Below are positions 1-8,554 of a stretch of 10,872 bases of DNA, one piece after another. Made by a program: the position numbers and the translations under genes. This stretch comes from an uncultured Clostridia bacterium (GTDB lineage: Bacteria; Bacillota; Clostridia; Oscillospirales; Oscillospiraceae): positions 1 through 10,872 of the forward strand of contig CAMVJF010000040.1 of NCBI GenBank assembly GCA_947167725.1, read 5' to 3'. Position 1 is the first letter of the stretch; each line of letters begins with the position of its first letter. Below the pieces are notes generated by a model. It searched no databases and was not told where the DNA came from. It saw only the letters and a program-made list of their open reading frames with translations.

Positions 1-1530
1 ACCGGTGGAGATGTCGTCCAGGAACAGCTTTTCGGCCGTCCGGCCGCCGAGCGCCATGACGATGTTTTCAAACATCTCGGATTTGGACTTGAAGTTCTCC
101 AGATCCTCCTGCGGGCGGAAGAGCGTGAAGCCGCCCGCCGGACCGCGCGGGATGATCGTGATATAGTGCACGGGATCGACATGCTCGAGGAAGCGGCCCG
201 CGACGGCGTGGCCGGCCTCGTGGTAGGCCGTGAGGCGGCGCGCCCGCTCGGACATCTTGCGGCTCTTTTTCTCCGGGCCCATCTGGACCTTGAGGATCGC
301 CTCGTCCACGTCCTCCATCGTAATGAAGCGGTGACGGCGGCGGACGGCCAGCAGGGCCGCCTCATTCATCAGGTTTTCGAGGTCCGCGCCCGCAAAGCCG
401 GGCGTTCCCTTGGCAATGGAATTGAGGTCGACGTCCTCGGCAAGCTGCTTGCCGCGCGCGTGGATCTTCAGGATGGCCTCGCGGCCGCGGATATCGGGCA
501 GCCCGACGTAGACCTGGCGGTCGAAGCGTCCGGGACGCAGCAGGGCCTGGTCGAGGATGTCCGCGCGGTTGGTCGCGGCCATGACGATGACGCCCTCGTT
601 GTTGGAAAAGCCGTCCAGCTCGACGAGCAGCTGGTTGAGCGTCTGCTCGCGCTCGTCGTTGCCGCCGCCGAGGCCGCTGCCTCTCTGCCGGCCGACGGCG
701 TCGATCTCGTCAATGAAGATGATCGCCGGGGCGACCTTCTTGGCCTGCTCGAACAGGTCGCGCACGCGGCCCGCGCCGACGCCGACGTAGAGCTCGACGA
801 AATCGGAGCCGGAGATCGAGAGGAACTGGACGTTCGCCTCGCCCGCGACAGCCTTGGCCAGCAGGGTCTTGCCCGTGCCCGGAGGGCCGACGAGCAGCAC
901 GCCCTTGGGGATGCGCGCGCCCATGGCCGTATAGGACTTCGGGTCCTTGAGGAAGTCGACGATCTCGCTGAGCTCCTCCTTCTCCTCGTCGCAGCCCGCG
1001 ACATCGGCGAAGGTCTTTTTATTCTTCTCGTCGCTGCCGAGACGGGTCCGCGCCTTGCTGAACTTCGCAAAGCCGCCCGCGCCGCCGCCCGCCTGCTTCA
1101 TCATCGAGGACCAGAACCACATCGCCAGCGCGATGAGGATGATATAAGGCAGCAGGCCGACCCACCAGGGCACGACGAAGCCTTCTTTATAATCATAGCT
1201 CTCGAGCACGCCGCTCTCATGCTGTGCGGCGATCAGCTCGCGGAAATCCTCGTAAAAAACGGAGAAGCTGTAGAGCTCGACCGTTCTCGTCACGGTCAGC
1301 GGCTCGCCGCTCGTCTCGTCTTTCTCGTCGGAGCGGATATGCAGCTCGATCTCGTCGCCGCGGGTGACGAAGGACTGCACCTTCTCCTCCCGGAAGAGGT
1401 CGGCCAGATCCGAGTAGGTCATCTCCTGCTGCTTCTTGCCGCCGAGCATGGAAAAGACCGTGGCGGCGAGGATCACCAGGATCAGGACATAGAAGCCGAT
1501 CTCCCGGCCTCTGTTTCGTTCAGGTTTCAA
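1..1530 (-). CDS. ftsH: ATP-dependent zinc metalloprotease FtsH (3' end cut by window)
   Basis: Membrane-anchored AAA+ protease that unfolds and degrades membrane and short-lived cytosolic proteins as a hexamer. My minus-strand translation gives 510 residues before the window edge; FtsH is usually about 600-650, so roughly 100-150 residues are missing. In order: a first membrane segment (about 11-29), an extracytoplasmic domain (about 30-120), a second membrane segment (about 121-140), a Gly-rich linker, Walker A GPPGTGKT (215-222), the pore loop FVELYVG (244-250, Tyr where Phe is more usual), Walker B IIFIDEID (270-277), a second region of homology ending in LRPGRFDR (331-338), and the zinc motif HEAGH (437-441). 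The sequence stops at DDISTG; the third zinc ligand (an Asp just after ISTGASN in the family) should lie a few residues outside. No in-frame ATG fits the N-terminus, so I choose TTG at 1530..1528, preceded by a strong Shine-Dalgarno. It is the last visible gene of the minus-strand operon, 33 nt after hpt. Identity is certain; only the end is unknown. Confidence 0.97.
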   Translation of the reverse strand, partial: MKPERNRGREIGFYVLILVILAATVFSMLGGKKQQEMTYSDLADLFREEKVQSFVTRGDEIELHIRSDEKDETSGEPLTVTRTVELYSFSVFYEDFRELIAAQHESGVLESYDYKEGFVVPWWVGLLPYIILIALAMWFWSSMMKQAGGGAGGFAKFSKARTRLGSDEKNKKTFADVAGCDEEKEELSEIVDFLKDPKSYTAMGARIPKGVLLVGPPGTGKTLLAKAVAGEANVQFLSISGSDFVELYVGVGAGRVRDLFEQAKKVAPAIIFIDEIDAVGRQRGSGLGGGNDEREQTLNQLLVELDGFSNNEGVIVMAATNRADILDQALLRPGRFDRQVYVGLPDIRGREAILKIHARGKQLAEDVDLNSIAKGTPGFAGADLENLMNEAALLAVRRRHRFITMEDVDEAILKVQMGPEKKSRKMSERARRLTAYHEAGHAVAGRFLEHVDPVHYITIIPRGPAGGFTLFRPQEDLENFKSKSEMFENIVMALGGRTAEKLFLDDISTG

Positions 1531-1537
1531 CTGTGGG

Positions 1538-1546
1538 TCACATCCT
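1538..1546 (-). promoter_or_regulatory. Shine-Dalgarno site fixing a TTG start for ftsH
   Basis: On the minus strand AGGATGTGA differs by one base from the ideal AGGAGGTGA and lies 7 nt before TTG (1530..1528). The ATG inside this motif is followed directly by TGA and cannot start ftsH. The next in-frame ATG is at codon 28, inside the first membrane segment, so TTG is the best start. Confidence 0.75.
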
Positions 1547-1563
1547 ATCTTAGTCGCTTGGAA

Positions 1564-2097
1564 TCAGCTGTAGATCTCGCTTTTCAGCACGCCGATGTAC
1601 GGCAGGTTGCGGTAGCGCTGGTTGTAGTCGAGGCCGTAGCCGACGACAAAGGCGTCGGGCACCTCGAAGCAGGCGTAATCTGCGTAGATTTCCGCCTTGC
1701 GGCGCGCGGGCTTGTCCATGAGCGTCGCGATCGTGATCGACGCAGGCTTGCGCACCATGAGGTAGTTCTTGAGATAATTGAGCGTGACGCCCGAGTCGAG
1801 GATGTCCTCGACAAGAATCACATGCCGCCCCTCGATCGGCGCAGAGAGGTCCTTGTCGATACTCACCGCGCCCGTGGAGGTCGTCCCCTTGTAGGATGAG
1901 ACGGCCATGAAGTCCATCGAGCACTTCACGTCGACATGCCGCATCAGGTCCGCCATGAAAATGAAGCAGCCCTTCAACACGCCGATGAACACCGGGTCCT
2001 TGCCCTGAAAATCGCGTGTGATCTGCGCGCCGATCTCGGCTACGCGTGCCTCGATCTCCTGCTCGGAGATCAGGATCTCCTGAATATCTTTCTCCAT
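1564..2097 (-). CDS. hpt: Hypoxanthine phosphoribosyltransferase
   Basis: Purine salvage enzyme of the cytosol that joins hypoxanthine (and usually guanine) to PRPP, giving IMP or GMP and pyrophosphate. The 177-residue protein has the usual family length. The PRPP-binding signature VILVEDILDSGVT is at 93-105, with the acidic pair E97-D98 and D101. The flexible catalytic loop SSYKGTTSTG is at 67-76, and the C-terminal base-recognition stretch VPDAFVVGYGLDYNQRYRN at 146-164. ATG at 2097 is preceded by GAGGG, which overlaps the tilS stop; the two genes are 7 nt apart. ftsH follows after 33 nt. The tilS-hpt-ftsH order is the classic Bacillota arrangement, and in some relatives TilS and Hpt are fused. 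Hpt is known in Bacillus to interact with FtsH and to be regulated by (p)ppGpp; neither can be seen directly here. Confidence 0.97.
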   Translation of the reverse strand: MEKDIQEILISEQEIEARVAEIGAQITRDFQGKDPVFIGVLKGCFIFMADLMRHVDVKCSMDFMAVSSYKGTTSTGAVSIDKDLSAPIEGRHVILVEDILDSGVTLNYLKNYLMVRKPASITIATLMDKPARRKAEIYADYACFEVPDAFVVGYGLDYNQRYRNLPYIGVLKSEIYS

Positions 2098-2104
2098 AAA
2101 ACCC

Positions 2105-3419
2105 TCATCTTATTGATTCCGACAGTTTTTCGATCTCAATGACGAGCAGGCGCTCGCCCGCCGCGGGCGCGCAGCGCTCGGCCGCGCCGAAGGGCGGGAC
2201 CAGCACGACGCCGCAGCTGTCGCGGAATACGGGCGTCAGCCGCTTTTGGCGATCCGTCGCCTTTCGCTCGGCGAAAAGACTTTTGAGCGTCTTGGTACAG
2301 CCGCGGCCGGCGGGACGGTAGCTCTCCCCGGCGCGGGGCGAGGACACGCTCAGGTCCCCGCATATACTCTCATATTTGAGAGGATAAGTCTTGAACGAGT
2401 TGTGAATTTCTTCGTCCCCCTCCGCAAGGCGGCAGCGGACGCGAAGCCCGGGGGCCGCAAGCGTCACGGTCTCGCCGAGGGGAAGTGCCGTTTCGTCGAT
2501 CGACGCGCCGTCGTCGGGCGCGAAGTACACTCTCCCCCGCTCGCAGCGCACGCGCAGCCCCGGCACATCGGCATAGCCGCGCTCGCTCGAGCGGCACAGC
2601 GCGAGGATCGCCTCGATATGCCCCTCCTCCGCGGCGCGGGGCAGAAGCTTCCGGACCGCACGGCTCGCGATCGCGGCGTGCAGCGCGGCGAGCTCCGCCG
2701 CTGGGAGGCTCTCGCCGTCGAAGTGCCGCGAGAGGAAACGCGCCGCCTCGCCGTCGAGGTATTCCTCGTCGCGCCGCAGCAGCGAAGCCGTCCGGGCCGC
2801 GGCCAGCGCAAAGGCGGGATTGATCTCCCGCAGCGCGGGCGTGACCGTGTGGCGGATGCGGTTGCGGCTGTACGCGTCGGAGGCGTTCGTGCCGTCCTCG
2901 ACATGGGGCGTGTCGCTCGCGCGAAGGAAGTACTCGACCTCCGTGCGCGTGATCTCCAGCAGAGGTCGGAGGATTTTTCCCCGCTGCGGCGGGATGCCGC
3001 CGAGACCCCGCAGGCCCGCGCCGCGCGCGAAGTTCAGCAGAATGGTCTCGGCGTTGTCGTCGGCCGTGTGGGCCGTGGCGATATAATCGAAGCCCTCCGC
3101 CGCCGCGGTGCGCTCGAGGAAGTCGTAGCGCAGCTCCCGCGCGGCAGTCTCCAGGCTGAGGCCGCGGCGCGCCGCGAAGCCCGGCGCGTCGACATGCGCG
3201 ACGTAGCACGGGATGGCGCGGGCGCGGCAGTAGTCCTCGACAAAAGCGCAGTCGCGCAGTCCCTCCGCGCCGCGGATGCCGTGCTCGACGTGCGCGGCGG
3301 CCACGGTGAAGCGGGCCCGGCCGCGCAGCAGCGCAAGCAGGCACATCGAATCCGCCCCGCCGGAGACCGCGCAGAGCACCCGCGACCCGTCGGGCGGCCA
3401 GTACACGCGCTCGATCCAC

Positions 3420-3430
<11 letters not shown>
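2105..3430 (-). CDS. tilS: tRNA(Ile)-lysidine synthetase TilS
   Basis: Modifies C34 of the CAU-anticodon tRNA-Ile to lysidine using ATP and lysine, which changes both charging and decoding from Met to Ile (AUA); normally essential. The 441-residue protein starts with an N-type ATP pyrophosphatase domain: PP-loop SGGADS (23-28), AHVEHGIRG (46-54), ATAHTADDNAET (118-129) and GLGGIPP (142-148), followed by EDGTN (178-182) and SRNRIRH (188-194). A middle helical, substrate-binding region (about 205-300) and a C-terminal TilS domain (about 355-437) follow. The C-terminal domain carries SYRPAGRGCTKTLKSLF (370-386), the usual tRNA-acceptor-binding block. The ATG overlaps the end of dnaB by 11 nt, which implies translational coupling, with a modest GGAG about 13 nt upstream. 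Nothing looks broken. The strongly biased GC-rich codon use matches its neighbours. Confidence 0.96.
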
Positions 3431-4766
<1,336 letters not shown>

Positions 4767-4777
4767 AGCTCTCTTCT

Positions 4778-5224
4778 TTACCCTTCGACGACGAGCAGGT
4801 TGATGTTCCCGCTGATCTCATAGCCGAACTTTGCCTTGACCGTGTAGGAGCCGTAGCTTTTGATCGGCTCGCCCTGCACGATCTTGTTCTTTTCGATGTC
4901 GATATCATACTGCTCCCTGAGCGCCTTGCTGATCGCCTCGGAGGTCACCGCGCCGAACAGCTTGCCGGCGCCGCCGGACTTCGCCCGGATGATCACCTGC
5001 ACGCCCTCGAGCTTTTTGGAATTCTCGATCGCCCGGGCCTTCTCGAGCTCCGTCTGCCGCGCCTTGGCCTTCTCGCGGACCTTCAGCGCGTTGATGTTGT
5101 CGGCAGTCGCCTCGGCCGCCAGCTTGCGCGGGAAGAGGTAGTTGCGCGCGTAGCCGTCGGAGACCTCCTTGAGCTCGCCCTTCTTGCCCTGACCCTTGAC
5201 GTCGGTATTGAAGATGACTTTCAT
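4778..5224 (-). CDS. rplI: 50S ribosomal protein L9
   Basis: Two-domain protein bound to 23S rRNA at the base of the L1 stalk, with a role in frame maintenance and ribosome quality. The 148 residues are the normal bacterial length. The N-terminal rRNA-binding domain shows the L9 signature around GKKGELKEVSDGYARNYLFP (13-32). A long, charged, Lys/Glu/Ala-rich connecting helix covers about 42-75, and the C-terminal domain contains GGAGKLFGAVTSEAI (84-98). ATG at 5224 has AAGGA about 6 nt upstream. It lies 19 nt after gdpP and 11 nt before dnaB, with no terminator between, so it is co-transcribed with both. Confidence 0.97.
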   Translation of the reverse strand: MKVIFNTDVKGQGKKGELKEVSDGYARNYLFPRKLAAEATADNINALKVREKAKARQTELEKARAIENSKKLEGVQVIIRAKSGGAGKLFGAVTSEAISKALREQYDIDIEKNKIVQGEPIKSYGSYTVKAKFGYEISGNINLLVVEG

Positions 5225-5243
5225 GTTCCTTGCACCCTTTCCC

Positions 5244-7250
5244 TTATTTATCGAGATACTCGTCGATGGCCGCGCGCAGACGCGCCTTGACCGTCTCGAG
5301 ATCGCTGTCCGTGAATTGCGCCGCGGCCGCGCTGCGGTTGCCTCCGCCGCCGAGCTTCTCCATGAGGATCTGCACGTTGATCTCCCCGATCGAGCGGGCG
5401 GAGGCGAAGATCTCGCCCTTTTCGTCCGGCGCGATGACCACCGAGGCCTCCACCCCGGAGATGTTCAGCAGCTCGTCGGCCGCCTGGGCCGCGACGACGC
5501 GGCTCTGCGGCTCGTCGGGCGCGGCGATCGCGACAGAGCGGTAAAGCTCGGCCTCCTGCATGATCTTGTAGCGGGCGACCGTGTCCTCCATGTCGTTCTG
5601 CAGCAGCTTCTTGACATAGGTCGTGTCGGCCCCGGCGCGCCGGAGATAGGCCGCCGCGTCAAAGGTGCGCTCGCCGGTGCGGATCGTGAAGCTCTTGGTA
5701 TCGAGCACGATGCCGGAGAGCAGCGCCTCGGCCTCGTATTTGAGGATGTCGCTCGGCTCGGCGACCTCCTGGAGCACCTCTGTCAGCAGCTCGCAGGTCG
5801 AGGAGGCGTAGGGCTCGATGAAGGCGAGGGCCGCGTTCTGGATGTAGGTCGCGGCGACGCGGTGGTGGTCGATGACCGCCACGCGGTTGCAGGCCGCGAG
5901 CAGATCGGCGTCCTCCACCCGCTCGGGACGGTTGACGTCCACGACCACGAGAAGCGTCCTGCCGTCGGCGCGGAGCATGGCCTCGGTCCTGCCCATGAAG
6001 ACGTCGCGGTACTCCGGCTGCTGGCGCAGCACGGCGAGCAGGCTCTTGGCCGCGTTCTTCTCGCTGTCGACGACGATGTTCGCCCGGACGCCGAATTTGC
6101 GCGCGAGGCAGCAGACGCCCGCCGCCGCGCCGATCGCGTCGAGGTCCGCGAAGCGGTGGCCCATGACGATCACCCGCGAGGAATCGCGGATCAGCTCGCA
6201 GAGCGTCGTCGCCATGACGCGGGATTTGACCTTGGTGCGCTTTTCGATCTCCGCGCCGCGGCCGCCGTAGAAGTCGAAGTTCAGACGGTTCTTGATCACG
6301 GCCTGATCGCCGCCGCGGGAGAGGGCCAGCTCGGTCGCCACCGTGGCGAACTGCATGTTCTCCTGCAGCGAGGCGCCCTCCGCGCCGAGGCCGATGGAGA
6401 GCGTGGCGTTGACGCCCGCGGGGCTCACGACCCCGTGCGCATCCTCGAGGACGGCGAACTTCTCCTCCTTGAGCGGCGCGAGCCAGCGGCTCTCAAAAAT
6501 CGTGAAATAACGGTCGCGGTCGTAGCGCTGGAGGATCGCCTTGTGCGCGTCTGCCCAGGAGCTGAGCTTGTCCTCGATCGCCTCGCGCAGATCGTTCTTG
6601 ATGCGCTCGGGCTGGTTCTTCACAAGCTCGTCGAGGTTGTCGATCACGATGACGCCCACCACGGGGCGGCTGTTGGCGTATTCCACGCGGATGCTGTCGT
6701 ACTCGGTGACGTCCACCCAATAGGTGATGCCCATGAAGGCGCTGGTCTCGTCGCTCTTCTCCGAGCGGATGATGTTGCCGTGGAGCTGGTATTTCCGGCC
6801 CTTGATCTCGAGCAGGGAGGGATACTGGCTCTTGCCCTCGAGCAGCCATTTGCCCGTGAAGCCCGGGACGGTGTCGGAGATGTTCGCGTCGAGACGCGCG
6901 CCGGTCCGGCCGCACATCTCGAAGAACATCTCGTTGCCCCAGACGATGCGCGAATCCGAAAGACGGAAGACCGCGATCGGCAGGGGGAAGTTCATCAGCG
7001 TGCTGTTCTTCGCGTTCTCGGTGTCGTAGGTGACGGACTCGATATAGGCGGCGAGCTGCTTTTCCCTGCGGCGGCGGAAGATCAGGGAATAGAAGATCAG
7101 CAGCAGGATGATGCCGCCCTCGATGATGGCGAGGGTGAACATGTCCAGATTGTAGACCTTGAAGAAAAGCGTCGCGCCGGCGAAGAGCACGAGAAAGATC
7201 AGATACAGTCTCGAGCCGGGCTCGGCCAGGCGTTTTAAGGTGTTGTTCAT
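5244..7250 (-). CDS. gdpP: GdpP-type membrane c-di-AMP phosphodiesterase (DHH/DHHA1)
   Basis: Family role: hydrolysis of cyclic di-AMP to pApA, controlling potassium, osmolyte and cell-wall homeostasis, from the membrane. The 668 residues match the usual 650-670. Two membrane helices (about 14-30 and 38-58) are followed by a degenerate PAS domain (about 85-185), a degenerate GGDEF-like domain (about 196-320), then the DHH domain (about 355-500) and DHHA1 domain (about 560-665). Metal-ligand residues seen are H365, D369 and D371 (in GHRFADLDAIGAA), D438, DHH at 461-463 and D517, so the catalytic core looks intact. In DHHA1 the usual GGGGH motif reads GGGGN (634-638). ATG at 7250 has AAGGA about 9 nt upstream. 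It is the first gene of the minus-strand operon, with a good promoter about 80 nt upstream of the start. Catalytic activity is inferred from family membership only. Confidence 0.93.
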   Translation of the reverse strand: MNNTLKRLAEPGSRLYLIFLVLFAGATLFFKVYNLDMFTLAIIEGGIILLLIFYSLIFRRRREKQLAAYIESVTYDTENAKNSTLMNFPLPIAVFRLSDSRIVWGNEMFFEMCGRTGARLDANISDTVPGFTGKWLLEGKSQYPSLLEIKGRKYQLHGNIIRSEKSDETSAFMGITYWVDVTEYDSIRVEYANSRPVVGVIVIDNLDELVKNQPERIKNDLREAIEDKLSSWADAHKAILQRYDRDRYFTIFESRWLAPLKEEKFAVLEDAHGVVSPAGVNATLSIGLGAEGASLQENMQFATVATELALSRGGDQAVIKNRLNFDFYGGRGAEIEKRTKVKSRVMATTLCELIRDSSRVIVMGHRFADLDAIGAAAGVCCLARKFGVRANIVVDSEKNAAKSLLAVLRQQPEYRDVFMGRTEAMLRADGRTLLVVVDVNRPERVEDADLLAACNRVAVIDHHRVAATYIQNAALAFIEPYASSTCELLTEVLQEVAEPSDILKYEAEALLSGIVLDTKSFTIRTGERTFDAAAYLRRAGADTTYVKKLLQNDMEDTVARYKIMQEAELYRSVAIAAPDEPQSRVVAAQAADELLNISGVEASVVIAPDEKGEIFASARSIGEINVQILMEKLGGGGNRSAAAAQFTDSDLETVKARLRAAIDEYLDK

Positions 7251-7307
7251 GGAAAACCGTCCTTCTTTGTTTCTGAAGTACCGGAGGTCGTCTCAGTTCG
7301 GCCCGTT

Positions 7308-7318
7308 CGTATAATACG
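7308..7318. repeat. Small perfect dyad at the predicted gdpP transcript start
   Basis: CGTATAATACG is two perfect 5-bp half-sites around a central A. It lies about 3-13 nt inside the predicted gdpP transcript and is AT-rich at its centre, a placement typical of a repressor operator. On the plus strand it contains TATAAT (7310-7315), but there is no acceptable -35 16-18 nt upstream of that. An 11-bp dyad can arise by chance, so an operator role is only a suggestion. Confidence 0.3.
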
Positions 7319-7327
7319 GGATAGTAT

Positions 7328-7356
7328 ATTATAGCAAAAGCCGCCCGACTTTACAA
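7328..7356 (-). promoter_or_regulatory. Sigma-A-type extended -10 promoter for the gdpP operon
   Basis: On the minus strand TTGTAA (7356..7351) and a perfect TATAAT (7333..7328) are separated by exactly 17 nt, and TGC just before TATAAT makes an extended -10. Transcription should start near 7321, giving a leader of about 70 nt before gdpP. The -35 box sits between a 6-bp inverted repeat (CCGCCC 7341-7346 and GGGCGG 7357-7362), which could be incidental in GC-rich DNA. This is the only strong promoter I see for the six-gene minus-strand operon. Confidence 0.8.
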
Positions 7357-7389
7357 GGGCGGAGCGGCGCGGAAAAACAAATAATTCTC

Positions 7390-7420
7390 CGCCGCGCGGC
7401 GCATACTATCGTCAAACGAT
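7390..7420. repeat. Two adjacent dyads in the leader of the nucleotidyltransferase gene
   Basis: CGCCGCGCGGCG (7390-7401) is a perfect 12-bp palindrome, and ATCGT-CAA-ACGAT (7408-7420) is a 5-bp inverted repeat with a 3-nt spacer. Both lie just upstream of the Shine-Dalgarno (GGGAGG, 7 nt before the ATG at 7444). They could be operators or weak leader hairpins. The GC-only palindrome has a fair chance of being accidental in this base composition. I could not identify a plus-strand promoter in 7251..7443 with confidence. Confidence 0.3.
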
Positions 7421-7443
7421 GCCATTCGCGGGGAGGCGAAGGA

Positions 7444-8469
7444 ATGAAAGCGGTCATTCTCTCCGGCGGCGAGGGGACGCGGCTCAAGGCCGTCACGGGC
7501 TCGCTGCCCAAACCCCTCGTTCCGCTGCTGGGCCGCAGCGTGATGGAGCACATCCTGCTTCTGCTGCGGCGCTGCGGCTTCACGGAGGTCTGCGCGGCGC
7601 TGCACTATCGCGCCGAGGACATCATCGGGGCCTTCGGCGACGGCTCGCGGCTCGGTCTGGAGCTCTGCTACCGCATCGAGCGCCGGCCGCTCGGCACGGC
7701 GGGCGCCGCGAAAAACTGCGAGGACTTCTGGGGTGGAGAGGACTTTCTGCTCATCAGCGGCGACGCGGTCTGTGATTTCGATCTCGGCGCGCTCTACCGC
7801 CGCCACCGTGAGAGCGGCGCCGCGGTCACGATCGCGCTCCGGCGCGAGAGCGAGCCGCTGCGCTTCGGTCTTGCGGTCACGGACGGCGCGGGCGACGTCC
7901 GCGGCTTTATCGAAAAGCCGGACTGGAGCCGCGTCGTGAGCGACCGGGTCAACACCGGGATCTACGTGCTCTCGCCGCGGGCGATGGCGCTTGTGCCCCG
8001 GGGCGTGCCCTTTGATTTCGCGCGCGACCTCTTCCCGGCGCTGCTGCGCGCCGGCGAGCGGATCGCGGGGGCGGAGCTCGAGGGCTACTGGCGCGACATC
8101 GGCACGCCGCAGAGCTACTACCGCTGCTGTCTCGACGCGCTGGAGGGGCGGCTGAAGCTCGAGCTGCCGAAGGAGTTCCGGACGGCGGACGGCGGAACGG
8201 GCGAGCGCCCCGACGAGGCGGCCGCCGTCCTGCGGGACTTCCCCTGCCGCGACCGCGCCGCGACGATGGGCGCGCTCTCGGAGCTGATGCTCGAGCTCGA
8301 CGCCGACTACTCCGACGGCATCCGCCTCTCCGCGCCGCGCGGCCGCGTGCACATCTATCCGCGGGCCGGACGCAGCGCCGTGGCCGTGGCCGTCGATTCG
8401 CCGGACGCGGAGTTCGCCGACGCGCTCGCGCTCTCGGCCGGAGAGATCATCCGGGCGCTGAATCTGTGA
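7444..8469 (+). CDS. Sugar-1-phosphate nucleotidyltransferase with short phosphomannomutase-like C-terminal domain
   Basis: Transfers a nucleotide from an NTP to a sugar 1-phosphate to make an activated sugar for glycans; substrate not readable, with GDP-mannose or NDP-glucose type products most likely. Of 341 residues, 1-231 form a complete NTP_transferase fold: SGGEGTRL (7-14) and LPKPLVPL (21-28) for nucleotide and phosphate binding, GTAGAAKN (84-91), SGDAVCDFDL (105-114) for the metal-binding Asp, FIEKP (155-159), VNTGIYV (169-175) and GYWRDIGTPQSYY (214-226). After a linker, 266-341 resemble the last part of the guanylyltransferase/phosphomannomutase fusions of Clostridia: PCRDRAATMGALSELMLEL, then DGIRL and a beta-rich segment RVHIYPRAGRSAVAV where mutases carry the phosphate-binding loop. 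The left-handed beta-helix and mutase domains I-III of the full-length fusions are absent. ATG follows GGGAGG by 7 nt. It stands alone, divergent from gdpP and closed by a hairpin. The C-terminal assignment is from pattern only. Confidence 0.85.
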   Translation: MKAVILSGGEGTRLKAVTGSLPKPLVPLLGRSVMEHILLLLRRCGFTEVCAALHYRAEDIIGAFGDGSRLGLELCYRIERRPLGTAGAAKNCEDFWGGEDFLLISGDAVCDFDLGALYRRHRESGAAVTIALRRESEPLRFGLAVTDGAGDVRGFIEKPDWSRVVSDRVNTGIYVLSPRAMALVPRGVPFDFARDLFPALLRAGERIAGAELEGYWRDIGTPQSYYRCCLDALEGRLKLELPKEFRTADGGTGERPDEAAAVLRDFPCRDRAATMGALSELMLELDADYSDGIRLSAPRGRVHIYPRAGRSAVAVAVDSPDAEFADALALSAGEIIRALNL

Positions 8470-8498
8470 TTTACAAAGGTCCCTTTTTCCTGTATACT
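8470..8498 (+). promoter_or_regulatory. Sigma-A-type promoter for the LUD-cupin unit
   Basis: TTTACA (8470-8475) and TATACT (8493-8498) have an exact 17-nt spacer, with TG immediately before the -10. It begins one base after the stop codon of the upstream gene. Transcription should start near 8505, about 50 nt before the ATG at 8555. An alternative TTG start at 8498 would fall on this -10 box, which argues against it. Confidence 0.7.
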
Positions 8499-8520
8499 TG
8501 GCAGGGAAGAGGGATCTTGT
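8480..8520 (+). terminator. Hairpin terminator after the nucleotidyltransferase gene, nested in the next promoter
   Basis: Bases 8480-8492 pair with 8502-8514 over 13 bp including two G-U pairs, closing a 9-nt loop (8493-8501), and TCTTGTTTC follows. Both wobbles are G-U only when read as plus-strand RNA, which fits a terminator for the plus-strand gene ending at 8469. The loop contains the -10 hexamer TATACT of the downstream promoter. The U-tract is broken by C and G, so termination may be partial. Confidence 0.6.
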
Positions 8521-8540
8521 TTCATTGACCGACCATCCAC

Positions 8541-8546
8541 AGGAGG
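8541..8546 (+). promoter_or_regulatory. Shine-Dalgarno site deciding the LUD protein start
   Basis: A perfect AGGAGG lies 8 nt before ATG at 8555. This selects the 197-residue protein over a longer reading from TTG at 8498, which lacks such a site and would begin inside the promoter. Confidence 0.85.
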
Positions 8547-8554
8547 GAACAGAC

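Noticed and set aside
166..1899. Long plus-strand open frame of 577 codons opposite ftsH and hpt
   Set aside because: It lies antisense to two certain genes, has no recognisable domain and is rich in Asp/Glu/Arg/Leu/Ala runs typical of the complement of GC-rich coding DNA.
5196..7238. Plus-strand open frame of 680 codons, slightly longer than gdpP itself
   Set aside because: It mirrors gdpP almost exactly in the complementary frame; GdpP has membrane helices and catalytic motifs, while this frame has only repetitive Asp/Glu/Val/His-rich sequence.
7310..7315. Plus-strand TATAAT as the -10 of a promoter for the nucleotidyltransferase gene
   Set aside because: No TTG-type -35 lies 16-18 nt upstream and there is no TGn extension; the hexamer is explained by the dyad it sits in. 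It remains possible but unsupported.
8498..8554. Upstream TTG start that would add 19 residues to the LUD protein
   Set aside because: It overlaps the -10 box of the predicted promoter and has no Shine-Dalgarno, while ATG at 8555 has a perfect AGGAGG at 8-nt spacing.
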